From Acidovorax kalamii (GTDB lineage: Bacteria > Pseudomonadota > Gammaproteobacteria > Burkholderiales > Burkholderiaceae_C), in NCBI RefSeq assembly GCF_002245625.1, contig NZ_NOIG01000004.1:372001-436000 (forward strand): a stretch of 64,000 nucleotides of DNA. Reading direction: 5' to 3'. Each line of letters begins with the position of its first letter. The stretch's first letter is position 1. Position numbers and translations under genes: made by a program. Below are positions 57,495-64,000 of the stretch, one piece after another. The notes under the pieces were generated by a model that worked only from the letters and a program-made list of their open reading frames with translations, did no database searches and was not told the origin of the DNA.

Positions 57495-57556
57495 ACCGTT
57501 CGGGCTGAGCTCGTCGAAGCCTGGCACCCGGCTTCGACAGGCTCAGCCCGAACGGT
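57495..57556. repeat. Large perfect-armed hairpin repeat, family of 61.1 kb
   Basis: ACCGTTCGGGCTGAGC (57495-57510) and its exact inverted copy (57541-57556) enclose GTCGAAGCC / GGCTTCGAC. This 62-base hairpin is of a type common across proteobacteria (TTCGGGCTGAGC...). A decayed relative is at 61086-61147. It may end convergent transcription here. Confidence 0.85.
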
Positions 57557-57680
57557 TGGGGGATGCGAAAGATGGAAAGGCGCTGTGCGCCTTAACGGCT
57601 GCGCCGGTCATGCGCTGCGCGCACGTCCACCCTTCTAGCGAAAGTGCGGGCAATGCTGCGCATTGGCTGGCTACTCCAGC

Positions 57681-58895
57681 TCAGGCACTGCGTGCCCGAC
57701 CGCCCTTTTCCGCCCATGTCCGCGTCCAGCGGATCTGCATCACGCGCAACAGCACCAGCATGGCCAGCGCGCACACCGCAATGCCCACAAAGCCCCACAG
57801 GTAGGTGCCGGTGTACTGGCGCGAGAGGCCCATGCCGCTCGGGATCAGGCCGCCGCCCAGGGCGCCGATCTCGCCAATCATCGAACCCGCCACTGCCGTG
57901 GTCAGCGGCCAGCGCAGGGGCACCAGCTGGAACAGCGCGCCATTGCCCGCGCCCAGCGCCGCAAAACACACCAGGAACAGCAGCATGGTGATGGGCAGCG
58001 AGTTCTCGGCCAGACCACACAGCACCATGCTCACGGCCGTGATGGCCAGCACGGCCGTGAGCGTGTTCACGCCACCCCAGTGGTCCGACAGCCAGCCGCC
58101 AAAGATGCGCAGCGCCGCGCCCAGAAAGGCCGCCAGCATGGTGAGCTGGCCTGCCTGCACCTTGCTCACGTTGAACTGGTCGTAAAAATAGCTGGGTAAG
58201 AAGGTGGTGAGGCCAATGAAGCCGCCAAAGGTCACGGCATAGATCAGGCTGAATGCCCAGCCGTCTTTTTCAAACAGGCAGGCGATGTGTTCGCGGAAGC
58301 TCGAATGGGCTGGCAGGTCCGAGGGCTCCTTGGCATACAACGCCATCACGATGGCGGGCACGGCCACGCTCAGCGCGGCAAAGCCGTACACAGCCTGCCA
58401 GCCGAACTTCTGGGCCAGCGCCGGGGCCAGCAGGGCCGCCACGGCGGTGCCCACGTTGCCCGCGCCCACGATGCCCATGGCCAGGCCCTTGTAGCGCGGC
58501 GGGAACGAGCCCGAGCCCAGCGACAGCGCCACGCCAAAACTGGCTCCGGCCACGCCGAGCAGGATGCCCATGGCCAGCAGGTCGCCGTAGTCGTGCACAA
58601 ACAGGTAGCCATAGCCCATGGCCACAAAAATGCCCGCCATCTCGACCAGCGTGGCGTTCTTGCGCCCGATGTACTGCGCCAGGATGCCCAGCGGAAAGCG
58701 CATGAGCGCACCGGCAAAGATGGGGATGGACAGCATCATGCCCATCTGTGTGGGCGTGAGCTGGAAGCTGTCGCGGATGAACGGCGCCATGGCACCGTTG
58801 ATCACCCAGACAGCGCACGAGAAGCCGAAGTAGAGGAAGGACGACCACAGCGTGGGGGCGTGGCCGGACTTGAGGAACTCGCGGAATTGAAGCAT
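57681..58895 (-). CDS. narK: Nitrate/nitrite transporter NarK (MFS)
   Basis: A 404-residue 12-helix major-facilitator protein for nitrate uptake in exchange for nitrite or with protons. Nitrate-porter signatures are visible: GVAGASFGVALSLGSGSFPP around residues 120-140 and ALGAGNGALFQLVPLRWPLT in the second half, the two glycine-rich nitrate-signature helices. Membrane helices fill the rest. The ATG is at MLQFREFLKSGH. The leader is about 150 bases long with an attenuator, matching the nirB one, so transport and reduction are likely to be switched on together. Confidence 0.93.
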   Translation of the reverse strand: MLQFREFLKSGHAPTLWSSFLYFGFSCAVWVINGAMAPFIRDSFQLTPTQMGMMLSIPIFAGALMRFPLGILAQYIGRKNATLVEMAGIFVAMGYGYLFVHDYGDLLAMGILLGVAGASFGVALSLGSGSFPPRYKGLAMGIVGAGNVGTAVAALLAPALAQKFGWQAVYGFAALSVAVPAIVMALYAKEPSDLPAHSSFREHIACLFEKDGWAFSLIYAVTFGGFIGLTTFLPSYFYDQFNVSKVQAGQLTMLAAFLGAALRIFGGWLSDHWGGVNTLTAVLAITAVSMVLCGLAENSLPITMLLFLVCFAALGAGNGALFQLVPLRWPLTTAVAGSMIGEIGALGGGLIPSGMGLSRQYTGTYLWGFVGIAVCALAMLVLLRVMQIRWTRTWAEKGGRARSA

Positions 58896-58964
58896 GGCGA
58901 TCGTGCGCAGTTCGCGCGCAAGAAGGAGATAGGGAAGGCTGGAGGCTGCGCCTCAGCCGGGGCA

Positions 58965-59034
58965 AAAAACAAAAAGGCGCCTGCATGGATCGCGCAGGCC
59001 TTGTGGCCAGGTTGCATTCCATGAAGACGCCATC
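58965..59034 (-). terminator. Intrinsic terminator within the narK leader (attenuator)
   Basis: On the minus strand GGCGTCTTCATGGAAT - inner hairpin GGCC-ACAA-GGCC - ATCCATGCAGGCGCC, then TTTTTGTTTTTTG. It lies about 70 bases before narK, like the nirB attenuator in position and layout. The stem has one or two mismatches. Confidence 0.8.
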
Positions 59035-59074
59035 GTCCTGTTCGCCCAATCCGCCATTGCACCGGGCTGATACA

Positions 59075-59090
59075 CGGCCAGCGTTGGCCG
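59075..59090 (-). promoter_or_regulatory. ANTAR-type hairpin in the narK leader
   Basis: On the minus strand CGGCC-AACGCT-GGCCG: a five-pair stem with a hexaloop carrying A at 1 and G at 4, the ANTAR-binding signature. It lies upstream of the narK attenuator. A second hairpin between it and the terminator is not clear. Confidence 0.7.
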
Positions 59091-59139
59091 CACCAATCTG
59101 CAAGCAATGCCTATGCCAGCCAGGGTGCTCCGAAGGCTT

Positions 59140-59193
59140 GATTAAAAAATAGCCATTACCGCGCGTCCATATTCAGTTTGTAGCTATAAAAAT
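59140..59193. repeat. Dispersed palindromic repeat, copy 12
   Basis: TTAAAAAATAGCCATTACCG, then CGCGTCCATATTCAGTTTGT and AGCTATAAAAATA: the reverse-oriented copy between narK and the chemoreceptor. Confidence 0.75.
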
Positions 59194-59380
59194 ATGAGCG
59201 TTTGGGAGAGGGGTTGCCACGCTTTGGGGCAAAGTGTTGGATGAATGCACCATTTTGGTGAATCTGCAGCACGCAGCGATTTATTTGTTTGAGAAACAAA
59301 TTTTTCACCATAGGATGAACCCGACTTTTCCGAGGCTTTTTTCAGTTCAGTTTTTTTCTGGGGTGACAAGGTTTTCCATA

Positions 59381-59386
59381 AGGAGG
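59381..59386 (+). promoter_or_regulatory. Strong Shine-Dalgarno site of the chemoreceptor
   Basis: AGGAGG seven bases before the ATG of [10 protein letters not shown]. It decides the start among several upstream in-frame codons, which would add a non-conserved AT-rich leader of about 50 residues. Confidence 0.85.
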
Positions 59387-59392
59387 GGTTTC

Positions 59393-61054
59393 ATGCGCGT
59401 CAATCTGCCCGTCAGCACGCACGAATATGCGTTTCCCAAAGGCCAGACTCTGGTGTCCACCACCGATCTCAAGGGCCGCATCCTGTACTGCAACCCGATG
59501 TTCATCGAGGTTAGCGGCTACGAAAAAGAAGAACTCCTGGGCCAGCCCCACAACATGATCCGGCACCCGGACATGCCCGAAGAGGCCTTCCGCGACATGT
59601 GGGAGACCATCGCCAAAGGCATCCCCTGGTCGGCACCGGTCAAGAACCGGCGCAAGGACGGCTCCTTCTACTGGGTGATGGCCAACGTCACGCCGCTCAT
59701 GCAGGGTGACCAGCCCACGGGCTACATGTCGGTGCGCACCGAGGCCACGCGCGAGCAGATCCAGGCGGCCGATCAGCTCTACCGCACCATGCAGGCCGAA
59801 AAGCAGGCGGGCAAGCTGGTGCATGTGCTGCGCGGCGGGCAGCTGATCACCGACACCTTCATGGGCCGCCTGATGACGGCACTGCAGCCCGGGCCCCTGG
59901 GCAAGATCGCCCTGTGCACCCTGCTGCTGGTGCTGTTGTCGTGGGGAGCCGCTGCGCTGGGCGGGCATGCGATGACGCTGGGGGCGGGCGTGGCCTGGCT
60001 GGGCGTGGTGGTGGCTGCCATTGCCATGGCGGTGTACCTGCACCGGGTCACGGTGCTGCCCTTGCTGGAGATGCTGCGCTGGGCCAACCGCATGGCGGCG
60101 GGCGACCTCACGCAGAAGTTCTCGGCCACGCGCACCGACACCATGGGGCAGCTGCAAAAGGCGCTGGCGCAGCTCAACGTGAACCTGCTGTCCATCGTGC
60201 GGGATGCGCGCCAGGAAAGTGAGCACATGCAGCTCTCCACCCGCGAGATCGCGCAGGGCAACCAGGACCTCTCGTCCCGCACCGAGGCGCAGGCCAGCAA
60301 CCTGCAGCAGACGGCGGCATCGATGGAAGAGATCACCGGCACCGTCAAGCAGACGGCAGAATCTGCCCGCCAGGCCACTGTGCTGGCCACGCAGGCCACC
60401 CAGGTCACCGAGCGCAGCAGCAGCGCGGTAGATGGCGTGGCCGACACCATGAAGCAGATTCAGACAGCGTCCAACCGCATCAGCGAGATCACGCAGCTGA
60501 TTGATTCAATCGCGTTCCAGACCAATATCCTCGCGCTGAACGCTGCGGTGGAGGCGGCCCGTGCGGGCGAGCAGGGGCGCGGCTTTGCCGTGGTGGCGTC
60601 GGAGGTGCGCAGCCTGTCGCACCGTACGCAGTCGGCCGCCAAGGAAATCCGTCAGCTCATCGACGACTCCGCCAACAAGGTGAGCGAGGGCCACGAGAAG
60701 ACCGACGCCGCGCAGAAGACGATGGCTGAGTCGCTGGAGCTGGTGCGCCGCGTGAACACGCTGATCGGCGAGATCCACAGTGCGTCGAACGAGCAACTCA
60801 GCGGCATCTCGCAGGTCAACTCTGCCGTGGCGCAACTCGACACCATCACGCAGCAGAACGCGGCGCTGGTGGAGGAAAACGCCGCCTCGGCCATGCAGCT
60901 CAACGGCCAGGCGCAGACCATGACCGAGACCGTGCAGGTGTTCCGCATCGATGCCTCGGCCCCGTCGCAGACACGGGATGCGGTGGCGCTGCGCAAGGAG
61001 ATGAAGGGCAGCCAGGGCGCGTCGTCGTCCAGCCGCGCCTTGGCGGCAGTGTGA
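59393..61054 (+). CDS. Aer-type PAS methyl-accepting chemotaxis protein
   Basis: A 553-residue chemoreceptor. An N-terminal PAS domain (about 15-115; [20 protein letters not shown], then [20 protein letters not shown]) resembles that of the redox/energy sensor Aer. Two membrane helices lie at about 168-188 and 193-213, and a HAMP linker follows. The signalling domain has the conserved tip [20 protein letters not shown], then [13 protein letters not shown], and a Gln/Glu-rich methylation region. There is no periplasmic domain, so sensing is cytoplasmic. It faces away from narK; a role in nitrate or redox taxis is possible but not shown. Confidence 0.93.
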   Translation: MRVNLPVSTHEYAFPKGQTLVSTTDLKGRILYCNPMFIEVSGYEKEELLGQPHNMIRHPDMPEEAFRDMWETIAKGIPWSAPVKNRRKDGSFYWVMANVTPLMQGDQPTGYMSVRTEATREQIQAADQLYRTMQAEKQAGKLVHVLRGGQLITDTFMGRLMTALQPGPLGKIALCTLLLVLLSWGAAALGGHAMTLGAGVAWLGVVVAAIAMAVYLHRVTVLPLLEMLRWANRMAAGDLTQKFSATRTDTMGQLQKALAQLNVNLLSIVRDARQESEHMQLSTREIAQGNQDLSSRTEAQASNLQQTAASMEEITGTVKQTAESARQATVLATQATQVTERSSSAVDGVADTMKQIQTASNRISEITQLIDSIAFQTNILALNAAVEAARAGEQGRGFAVVASEVRSLSHRTQSAAKEIRQLIDDSANKVSEGHEKTDAAQKTMAESLELVRRVNTLIGEIHSASNEQLSGISQVNSAVAQLDTITQQNAALVEENAASAMQLNGQAQTMTETVQVFRIDASAPSQTRDAVALRKEMKGSQGASSSSRALAAV

Positions 61055-61085
61055 GGCTGATTGATTGGCGTTCGACCCGGCAGAG

Positions 61086-61147
61086 TTGTTCAGGCAGGGC
61101 CTGTCGAAGCCTCGCGCGGCGCTTCGACAAGCCCAGCGTGAACGGTT
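61086..61147. repeat. Decayed hairpin repeat related to 57.5 kb
   Basis: GGGCCTGTCGAAGCCTCGCG and GCTTCGACAAGCCC with outer GTTCA / TGAAC: the same GTCGAAGC / GCTTCGAC core as 57495-57556 but with damaged outer arms, just after the chemoreceptor stop. It may terminate that gene. Confidence 0.7.
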
Positions 61148-61277
61148 CTGTTTTTGGGGATACAGGCCGGCATGAGTCGGCCCAGGTTTCCCGCCGTTCT
61201 TGAAAACTGGCGCGACGTCATCGCTTGGCCACGGGTGGCGCCCGCCTCGGGGGACGACGCGCAACGGGTCAGGGGGC

Positions 61278-62303
61278 TTATGTGCTCTCGCGCACCGTCA
61301 GCTCAAACCCCAGATCCACCGAGTTGTGCGCCGGCTCCTCGCCGCGCATCAGCGCCAGCAGCATGCGCGCGCTGGCCTCGCCCACTGCGGAGCGGGGCGT
61401 GCGCACGGTGGTCAGCGGGGGCAGCATCTGGTCGCTGCCTGCCAGGTCGTTGAAGCCCGCAATCGCCACCTGGCCGGGCACCGACAGGCCCAGGCGTTGT
61501 GCGGCCAGCAGGCCGCCCTGGGCCAGGTCGTCGTTGCAGAAGAAAACGGCATCCACGCCGGGGCGGGTGCGCAGCAGCTCCTCCAGCAGTTCGCCGCCCA
61601 GGCGCATCGACGAGGGCTGGGGGCTCAGCAGTTCCAGCTTGGGGTCATAGCGGCCCGCCTCGCGCAGGCAACGGCGGTAGCCTTCTGCGCGCTGCATGGT
61701 GCGCGGGTCGAGCTGCGCGGCCACAAAGGCCACGTTTTGATAGCCGCGCGCCAGCAGGTGGGCCGTCATGCTGTGGCCCGCGTCCTGCTGCGAGAACCCC
61801 ACGCAGAACACGCCGGGGGCCGGGGTCATTTCCATCAGGTGCACACAAGGCACGCCGCTGGCTGCAATCAGCTGGCGCGCGGCTTCGGTGCGGTCAAAGC
61901 CGGTGACGAGCAGGCCCGCCGGGCGGTGGGCGAGGTAGGTGCGCAGCAGCTGTTCTTCTTCCTGCGGGTCGTAGTGCGTCACGCCGATCAGGGCCTGGTA
62001 ACCCTCGGGGAACAGCGTGCGGTGCACGGATTCGAGCACGTCCACAAACAGGGCGTTGGACAGCAGGGGCACCAGCACCGGCACCTGCACACTGCGCTGC
62101 GAGGCCAGCGTGCGGGCGGCGGGGTCGGGCACATAGCCCAGTTGCTGGGCTGCATCCTTGACCCGCTGCACCAGTTCTTGCGCCACGCCGCGCTCGCCGC
62201 GCAATGCGCGGGACGCCGTGATGGGGCTGACGCCCGCCGCCTTGGCCACGTCGCTCAGCGTGATGCGCCCACTGGAGCGGCGCCGGGTCTCGGATTTGTT
62301 CAA
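61278..62303 (-). CDS. gntR: LacI-family regulator of the gluconate locus
   Basis: A 341-residue repressor with helix-turn-helix and hinge at the N terminus (ITLSDVAKAAGVSPITASRA, then LRGERGVAQELVQRV) and a sugar-binding domain (VPVLVPLLSNALFVDVLESV, FCNDDLAQGGLLAAQRLGLS). The divergent gluconokinase and the TRAP genes suggest gluconate or gluconate-6-phosphate as inducer. Translation seems to start at TTG, since the only nearby ATG is out of frame; a GAGGG lies upstream. Two operator-like palindromes lie between it and gntK. Confidence 0.87.
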   Translation of the reverse strand: MNKSETRRRSSGRITLSDVAKAAGVSPITASRALRGERGVAQELVQRVKDAAQQLGYVPDPAARTLASQRSVQVPVLVPLLSNALFVDVLESVHRTLFPEGYQALIGVTHYDPQEEEQLLRTYLAHRPAGLLVTGFDRTEAARQLIAASGVPCVHLMEMTPAPGVFCVGFSQQDAGHSMTAHLLARGYQNVAFVAAQLDPRTMQRAEGYRRCLREAGRYDPKLELLSPQPSSMRLGGELLEELLRTRPGVDAVFFCNDDLAQGGLLAAQRLGLSVPGQVAIAGFNDLAGSDQMLPPLTTVRTPRSAVGEASARMLLALMRGEEPAHNSVDLGFELTVREST

Positions 62304-62340
62304 GGGTTAACCCTCATGGGGATGGGTAATGATCTGGTTA

Positions 62341-62354
62341 GGATAGCGCTGTCC
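62341..62354. promoter_or_regulatory. Probable LacI-family operator near gntR
   Basis: GGATAGCGCTGTCC: a palindrome centred on AGCGCT with one mismatched pair, 38 bases before the gntR start. LacI-family operators usually centre on CG. It likely mediates autoregulation. Confidence 0.7.
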
Positions 62355-62452
62355 AAACGCCTGGGCAAGACAGCCAGCGTCTTTTTTGGCGCATTGGCGT
62401 GATCAGCACTGGTATTTTGGAGGCATCTGTAGAGATGCATTTTTTTGGATTC

Positions 62453-62471
62453 ATTGGATAGCGCTACCAAT
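62453..62471. promoter_or_regulatory. Probable LacI-family operator at the gntK start
   Basis: ATTGGATAGCGCTACCAAT shares GGATAGCGCT with the site at 62341 and is palindromic around TAGCGCTA. It ends exactly before the gntK ATG, so a bound repressor would block the transcript or its start. Confidence 0.75.
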
Positions 62472-62993
62472 ATGAGTTTTACGCCGTCATCGGTTTATCT
62501 GGTCGTCATGGGAGTGGCCGGTTGTGGCAAGTCCAGCCTGGGGGCTGCGCTGGCCCAGGCAGAAGGCCTGCCCCTGATCGAAGGGGATGACCACCACAGC
62601 CCCGCCAGCCGCGAAAAAATGCGCCAGGGCATTGCGCTGACCGACGCCGACCGCGAAGGCTGGCTGGCCACCCTCGGGCAGTTGCTGCAGGCCCAGCCGC
62701 AGGGGGCGGTGCTGACCTGCTCGGCGCTCAAAAAGGCGTACCGCGACCGCCTGCGCAGCGCTTGCCCGGGGTTGCGCTTCGCCTTTCTGGAGATTGACCG
62801 CGCGCACGCAGGCCTGCGTGTGGCGGCCCGTGCGGGCACCCATTTTTTCTCAAGCGCGCTGGTGGACAGTCAGTTTGCCACGCTGGAATCACCCGTGGGT
62901 GAGGCGGGCGTGCTGCGCCTGGATGCGCTGCTGGACCTGCCCACCCTGCAGCAACTGGCATCCAGCTGGCTGGCAACGAAGGAGGCCGCATGA
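62472..62993 (+). CDS. gntK: Gluconokinase
   Basis: Phosphorylates gluconate to 6-phosphogluconate with ATP, feeding the Entner-Doudoroff or pentose-phosphate route. The 173-residue P-loop kinase shows VVMGVAGCGKSSLGAALAQA (residues 11-30, Walker A), LIEGDDHHS and LTCSALKKAYRDRLR. I use the ATG at MSFTPSSVY; no good ribosome site precedes it because the operator occupies that place. A TTG 27 bases upstream is an alternative. The stop overlaps the TRAP small-subunit start (ATGA). Confidence 0.93.
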   Translation: MSFTPSSVYLVVMGVAGCGKSSLGAALAQAEGLPLIEGDDHHSPASREKMRQGIALTDADREGWLATLGQLLQAQPQGAVLTCSALKKAYRDRLRSACPGLRFAFLEIDRAHAGLRVAARAGTHFFSSALVDSQFATLESPVGEAGVLRLDALLDLPTLQQLASSWLATKEAA

Positions 62994-63502
62994 GTTCCCC
63001 CGCACAACCCGCAACGCCACAGAGCCGCTTTGCCCGGGTCTCCCAGGTATTGATGGCGAGCTGCCTGGGCGTGATGGCCGTGGCCGTGTTCATCAATGTG
63101 GTGCTGCGCTACGGCTTTGGCAGCGGCGTGGCCGCGAGCGAAGAGCTGTCGCGCCTCTTGTTTGTCTGGATGGTGTTCATCGGCGCCGCAGCGGCCTACC
63201 CGGCGGGTGAACACATGGCCTTCACCAGCTTGGCGGGCCTGCTGGCCAAACGCCCCATGGCATTTGCCGCGCTCACCGCCGTTATCCGGCTGCTGGTGAT
63301 GGCCGCCTGCGCCATGCTGGCCTGGGGTGCCTGGCAGCAGGTGGTGGTGGGCATGGGCAGCCGCTCGGTGGTCATGGCCTACCCGGCGGCGCTGTTGCCG
63401 CTGCCGGCCTTTTTGTGCGCGGTGGCCATTGGTGTGATGGCGACCATTGAATTGATTCAACGCAAGCCCTTGGACCTGGGCCACGGCGCGGAGGTGGAGT
63501 GA
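62990..63502 (+). CDS. TRAP transporter small permease (DctQ type)
   Basis: A 170-residue inner-membrane protein with four helices (about 18-38, 52-70, 90-112, 130-150). The DctQ signature shows as VFINVVLRYGFGSGVAASEE, then LSRLLFVWMVFIGAAAAY. It forms the small membrane subunit of a tripartite ATP-independent transporter. Its neighbours suggest gluconate or a related sugar acid as the substrate. It overlaps gntK by four bases and the next gene by one base (TGATG). Confidence 0.93.
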   Translation: MSSPAQPATPQSRFARVSQVLMASCLGVMAVAVFINVVLRYGFGSGVAASEELSRLLFVWMVFIGAAAAYPAGEHMAFTSLAGLLAKRPMAFAALTAVIRLLVMAACAMLAWGAWQQVVVGMGSRSVVMAYPAALLPLPAFLCAVAIGVMATIELIQRKPLDLGHGAEVE

Positions 63503-64000
63503 TGTTGGGACTGACGCCTGAAGCCATGGCCTTTGTGGTCTTTTCGCTGGGCATGCTGGTGCTGATGGGCACGGGCATGAACATGGGCCTGGCCCTGGTG
63601 CTCACGGGCGCTGGCATGGCCTGGGTGCTCGATTTCTGGGATGCGCAGCTGCTCGCGCAGAACCTGGTGGCCGGGGTGGACAGCTTTCCGCTGCTGGCCG
63701 TGCCGTTCTTCATCCTGGCGGGTGAGCTGATGAACTCGGGGGGCATCAGCCGCCGCATCATCGACATGGCGCAGGCCTGGGTGGGGCATATCCGGGGTGG
63801 CCTGGGGTATGTGGCGATTGGCGCTGCGGTGCTGATGGCCAGCATGAGTGGCTCGGCCCTGGCCGACACGGCAGCGCTGGCCACCATCCTGCTGCCCATG
63901 ATGCGCCAGCAGGGCTATCCCATGAACACGTCGGCGGGGCTGATCGCCTCGGGTGGCATCATCGCGCCGATCATTCCACCGTCCATGCCGTTCGTGATCT
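63502..64000 (+). CDS. TRAP transporter large permease (DctM type), partial
   Basis: The first 166 residues of the large membrane subunit; the gene runs beyond the window. AFVVFSLGMLVLMGTGMNMG, VDSFPLLAVPFFILAGELMN and the DctM-like SGSALADTAALATILLPMMR, then ASGGIIAPIIPPSMPFVI, are characteristic. It starts one base into the stop of the small-subunit gene, so the three genes gntK-small-large form one unit. The periplasmic binding protein should follow outside the window. Confidence 0.93.
   Translation, partial: MLGLTPEAMAFVVFSLGMLVLMGTGMNMGLALVLTGAGMAWVLDFWDAQLLAQNLVAGVDSFPLLAVPFFILAGELMNSGGISRRIIDMAQAWVGHIRGGLGYVAIGAAVLMASMSGSALADTAALATILLPMMRQQGYPMNTSAGLIASGGIIAPIIPPSMPFVI

Larger units (their letters stand above)
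58896..59392. other. Long leader and intergenic region between narK and the chemoreceptor
   Basis: About 497 bases between divergent genes. It holds the narK attenuator and ANTAR-type hairpin (58965-59090), a dispersed-repeat copy (59140-59193) and an AT-rich stretch (about 59195-59392) that should contain the chemoreceptor promoter. No coding frame is convincing. Confidence 0.7.

Overview
The window is high-GC DNA with densely packed genes. Its protein content fits a beta-proteobacterium of the Burkholderiales, most likely an Acidovorax-like member of the Comamonadaceae. The pointers are the H-NS-type protein, the assimilatory nitrate/nitrite cluster with a phosphatase-kinase fusion, DarP/YjgA, the TRAP transporter genes, and a degenerate palindromic repeat of the sort I associate with this family, which recurs about a dozen times. 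I saw no tRNA, rRNA, CRISPR array, transposase or integrase.

Layout, left to right. 1-6.4 kb: apaH, an H-NS-like protein, an MmyB-type regulator, a small membrane protein and aconitase. 6.4-16 kb: a signalling block made of a membrane GGDEF-EAL protein, a giant hybrid histidine kinase and an HD-GYP response regulator, all on the plus strand. 16-24 kb: housekeeping genes (suhB, trmJ, cysE, mogA, darP, pmbA), then a TetR regulator divergent from a saccharopine-dehydrogenase-like gene with two clear operator copies between them. 24-27 kb: AraC and LysR regulators and two VOC proteins, with a foldback element ahead of one of them. 27.1-29.4 kb: a visibly AT-richer three-gene operon. It encodes a secreted CxC/NTR-like protein, a membrane-anchored degenerate Hint-domain protein and a two-helix membrane protein, and it lies between a 3' remnant and the full copy of a tartrate-dehydrogenase gene. 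29.4-45.6 kb: tartrate dehydrogenase and its LysR regulator, a YqeY-like protein and rpsU, a second GGDEF-EAL protein, a HI0933-type flavoprotein, a Fur-box-linked siderophore receptor, a solute-binding protein, a sterol-desaturase-like enzyme, a thioesterase and a GH5-CBM2 cellulase.

45.7-59 kb is an assimilatory nitrate/nitrite region. narK (uptake), nirB, a periplasmic PilJ-N-type protein, nirD, nasA, ybiB, cobA (siroheme supply for NirB) and a soluble PilJ-N/MCP-tip protein all read leftward. A PP2C-Ser/Thr kinase fusion reads rightward between nirB and narK. Both nirB and narK have long leaders ending in an intrinsic terminator, and each leader carries at least one hairpin with an A-N-N-G-N-N hexaloop. 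This is the signature expected for ANTAR (NasT/NasR-type) antitermination, although the ANTAR protein is not in the window. The end of the window holds an Aer-like chemoreceptor and a gluconate-type locus (LacI-family regulator, gluconokinase, TRAP permeases; the last gene runs off the end) with two similar operator-like palindromes.

The less ordinary content is the Hint/NTR island, the paired antitermination leaders, the two RQRMLSQRM-motif proteins in the nitrate region, and the dispersed palindromic repeats, several of which sit in frame inside conserved genes (acnA, trmJ, the flavoprotein and probably ybiB).
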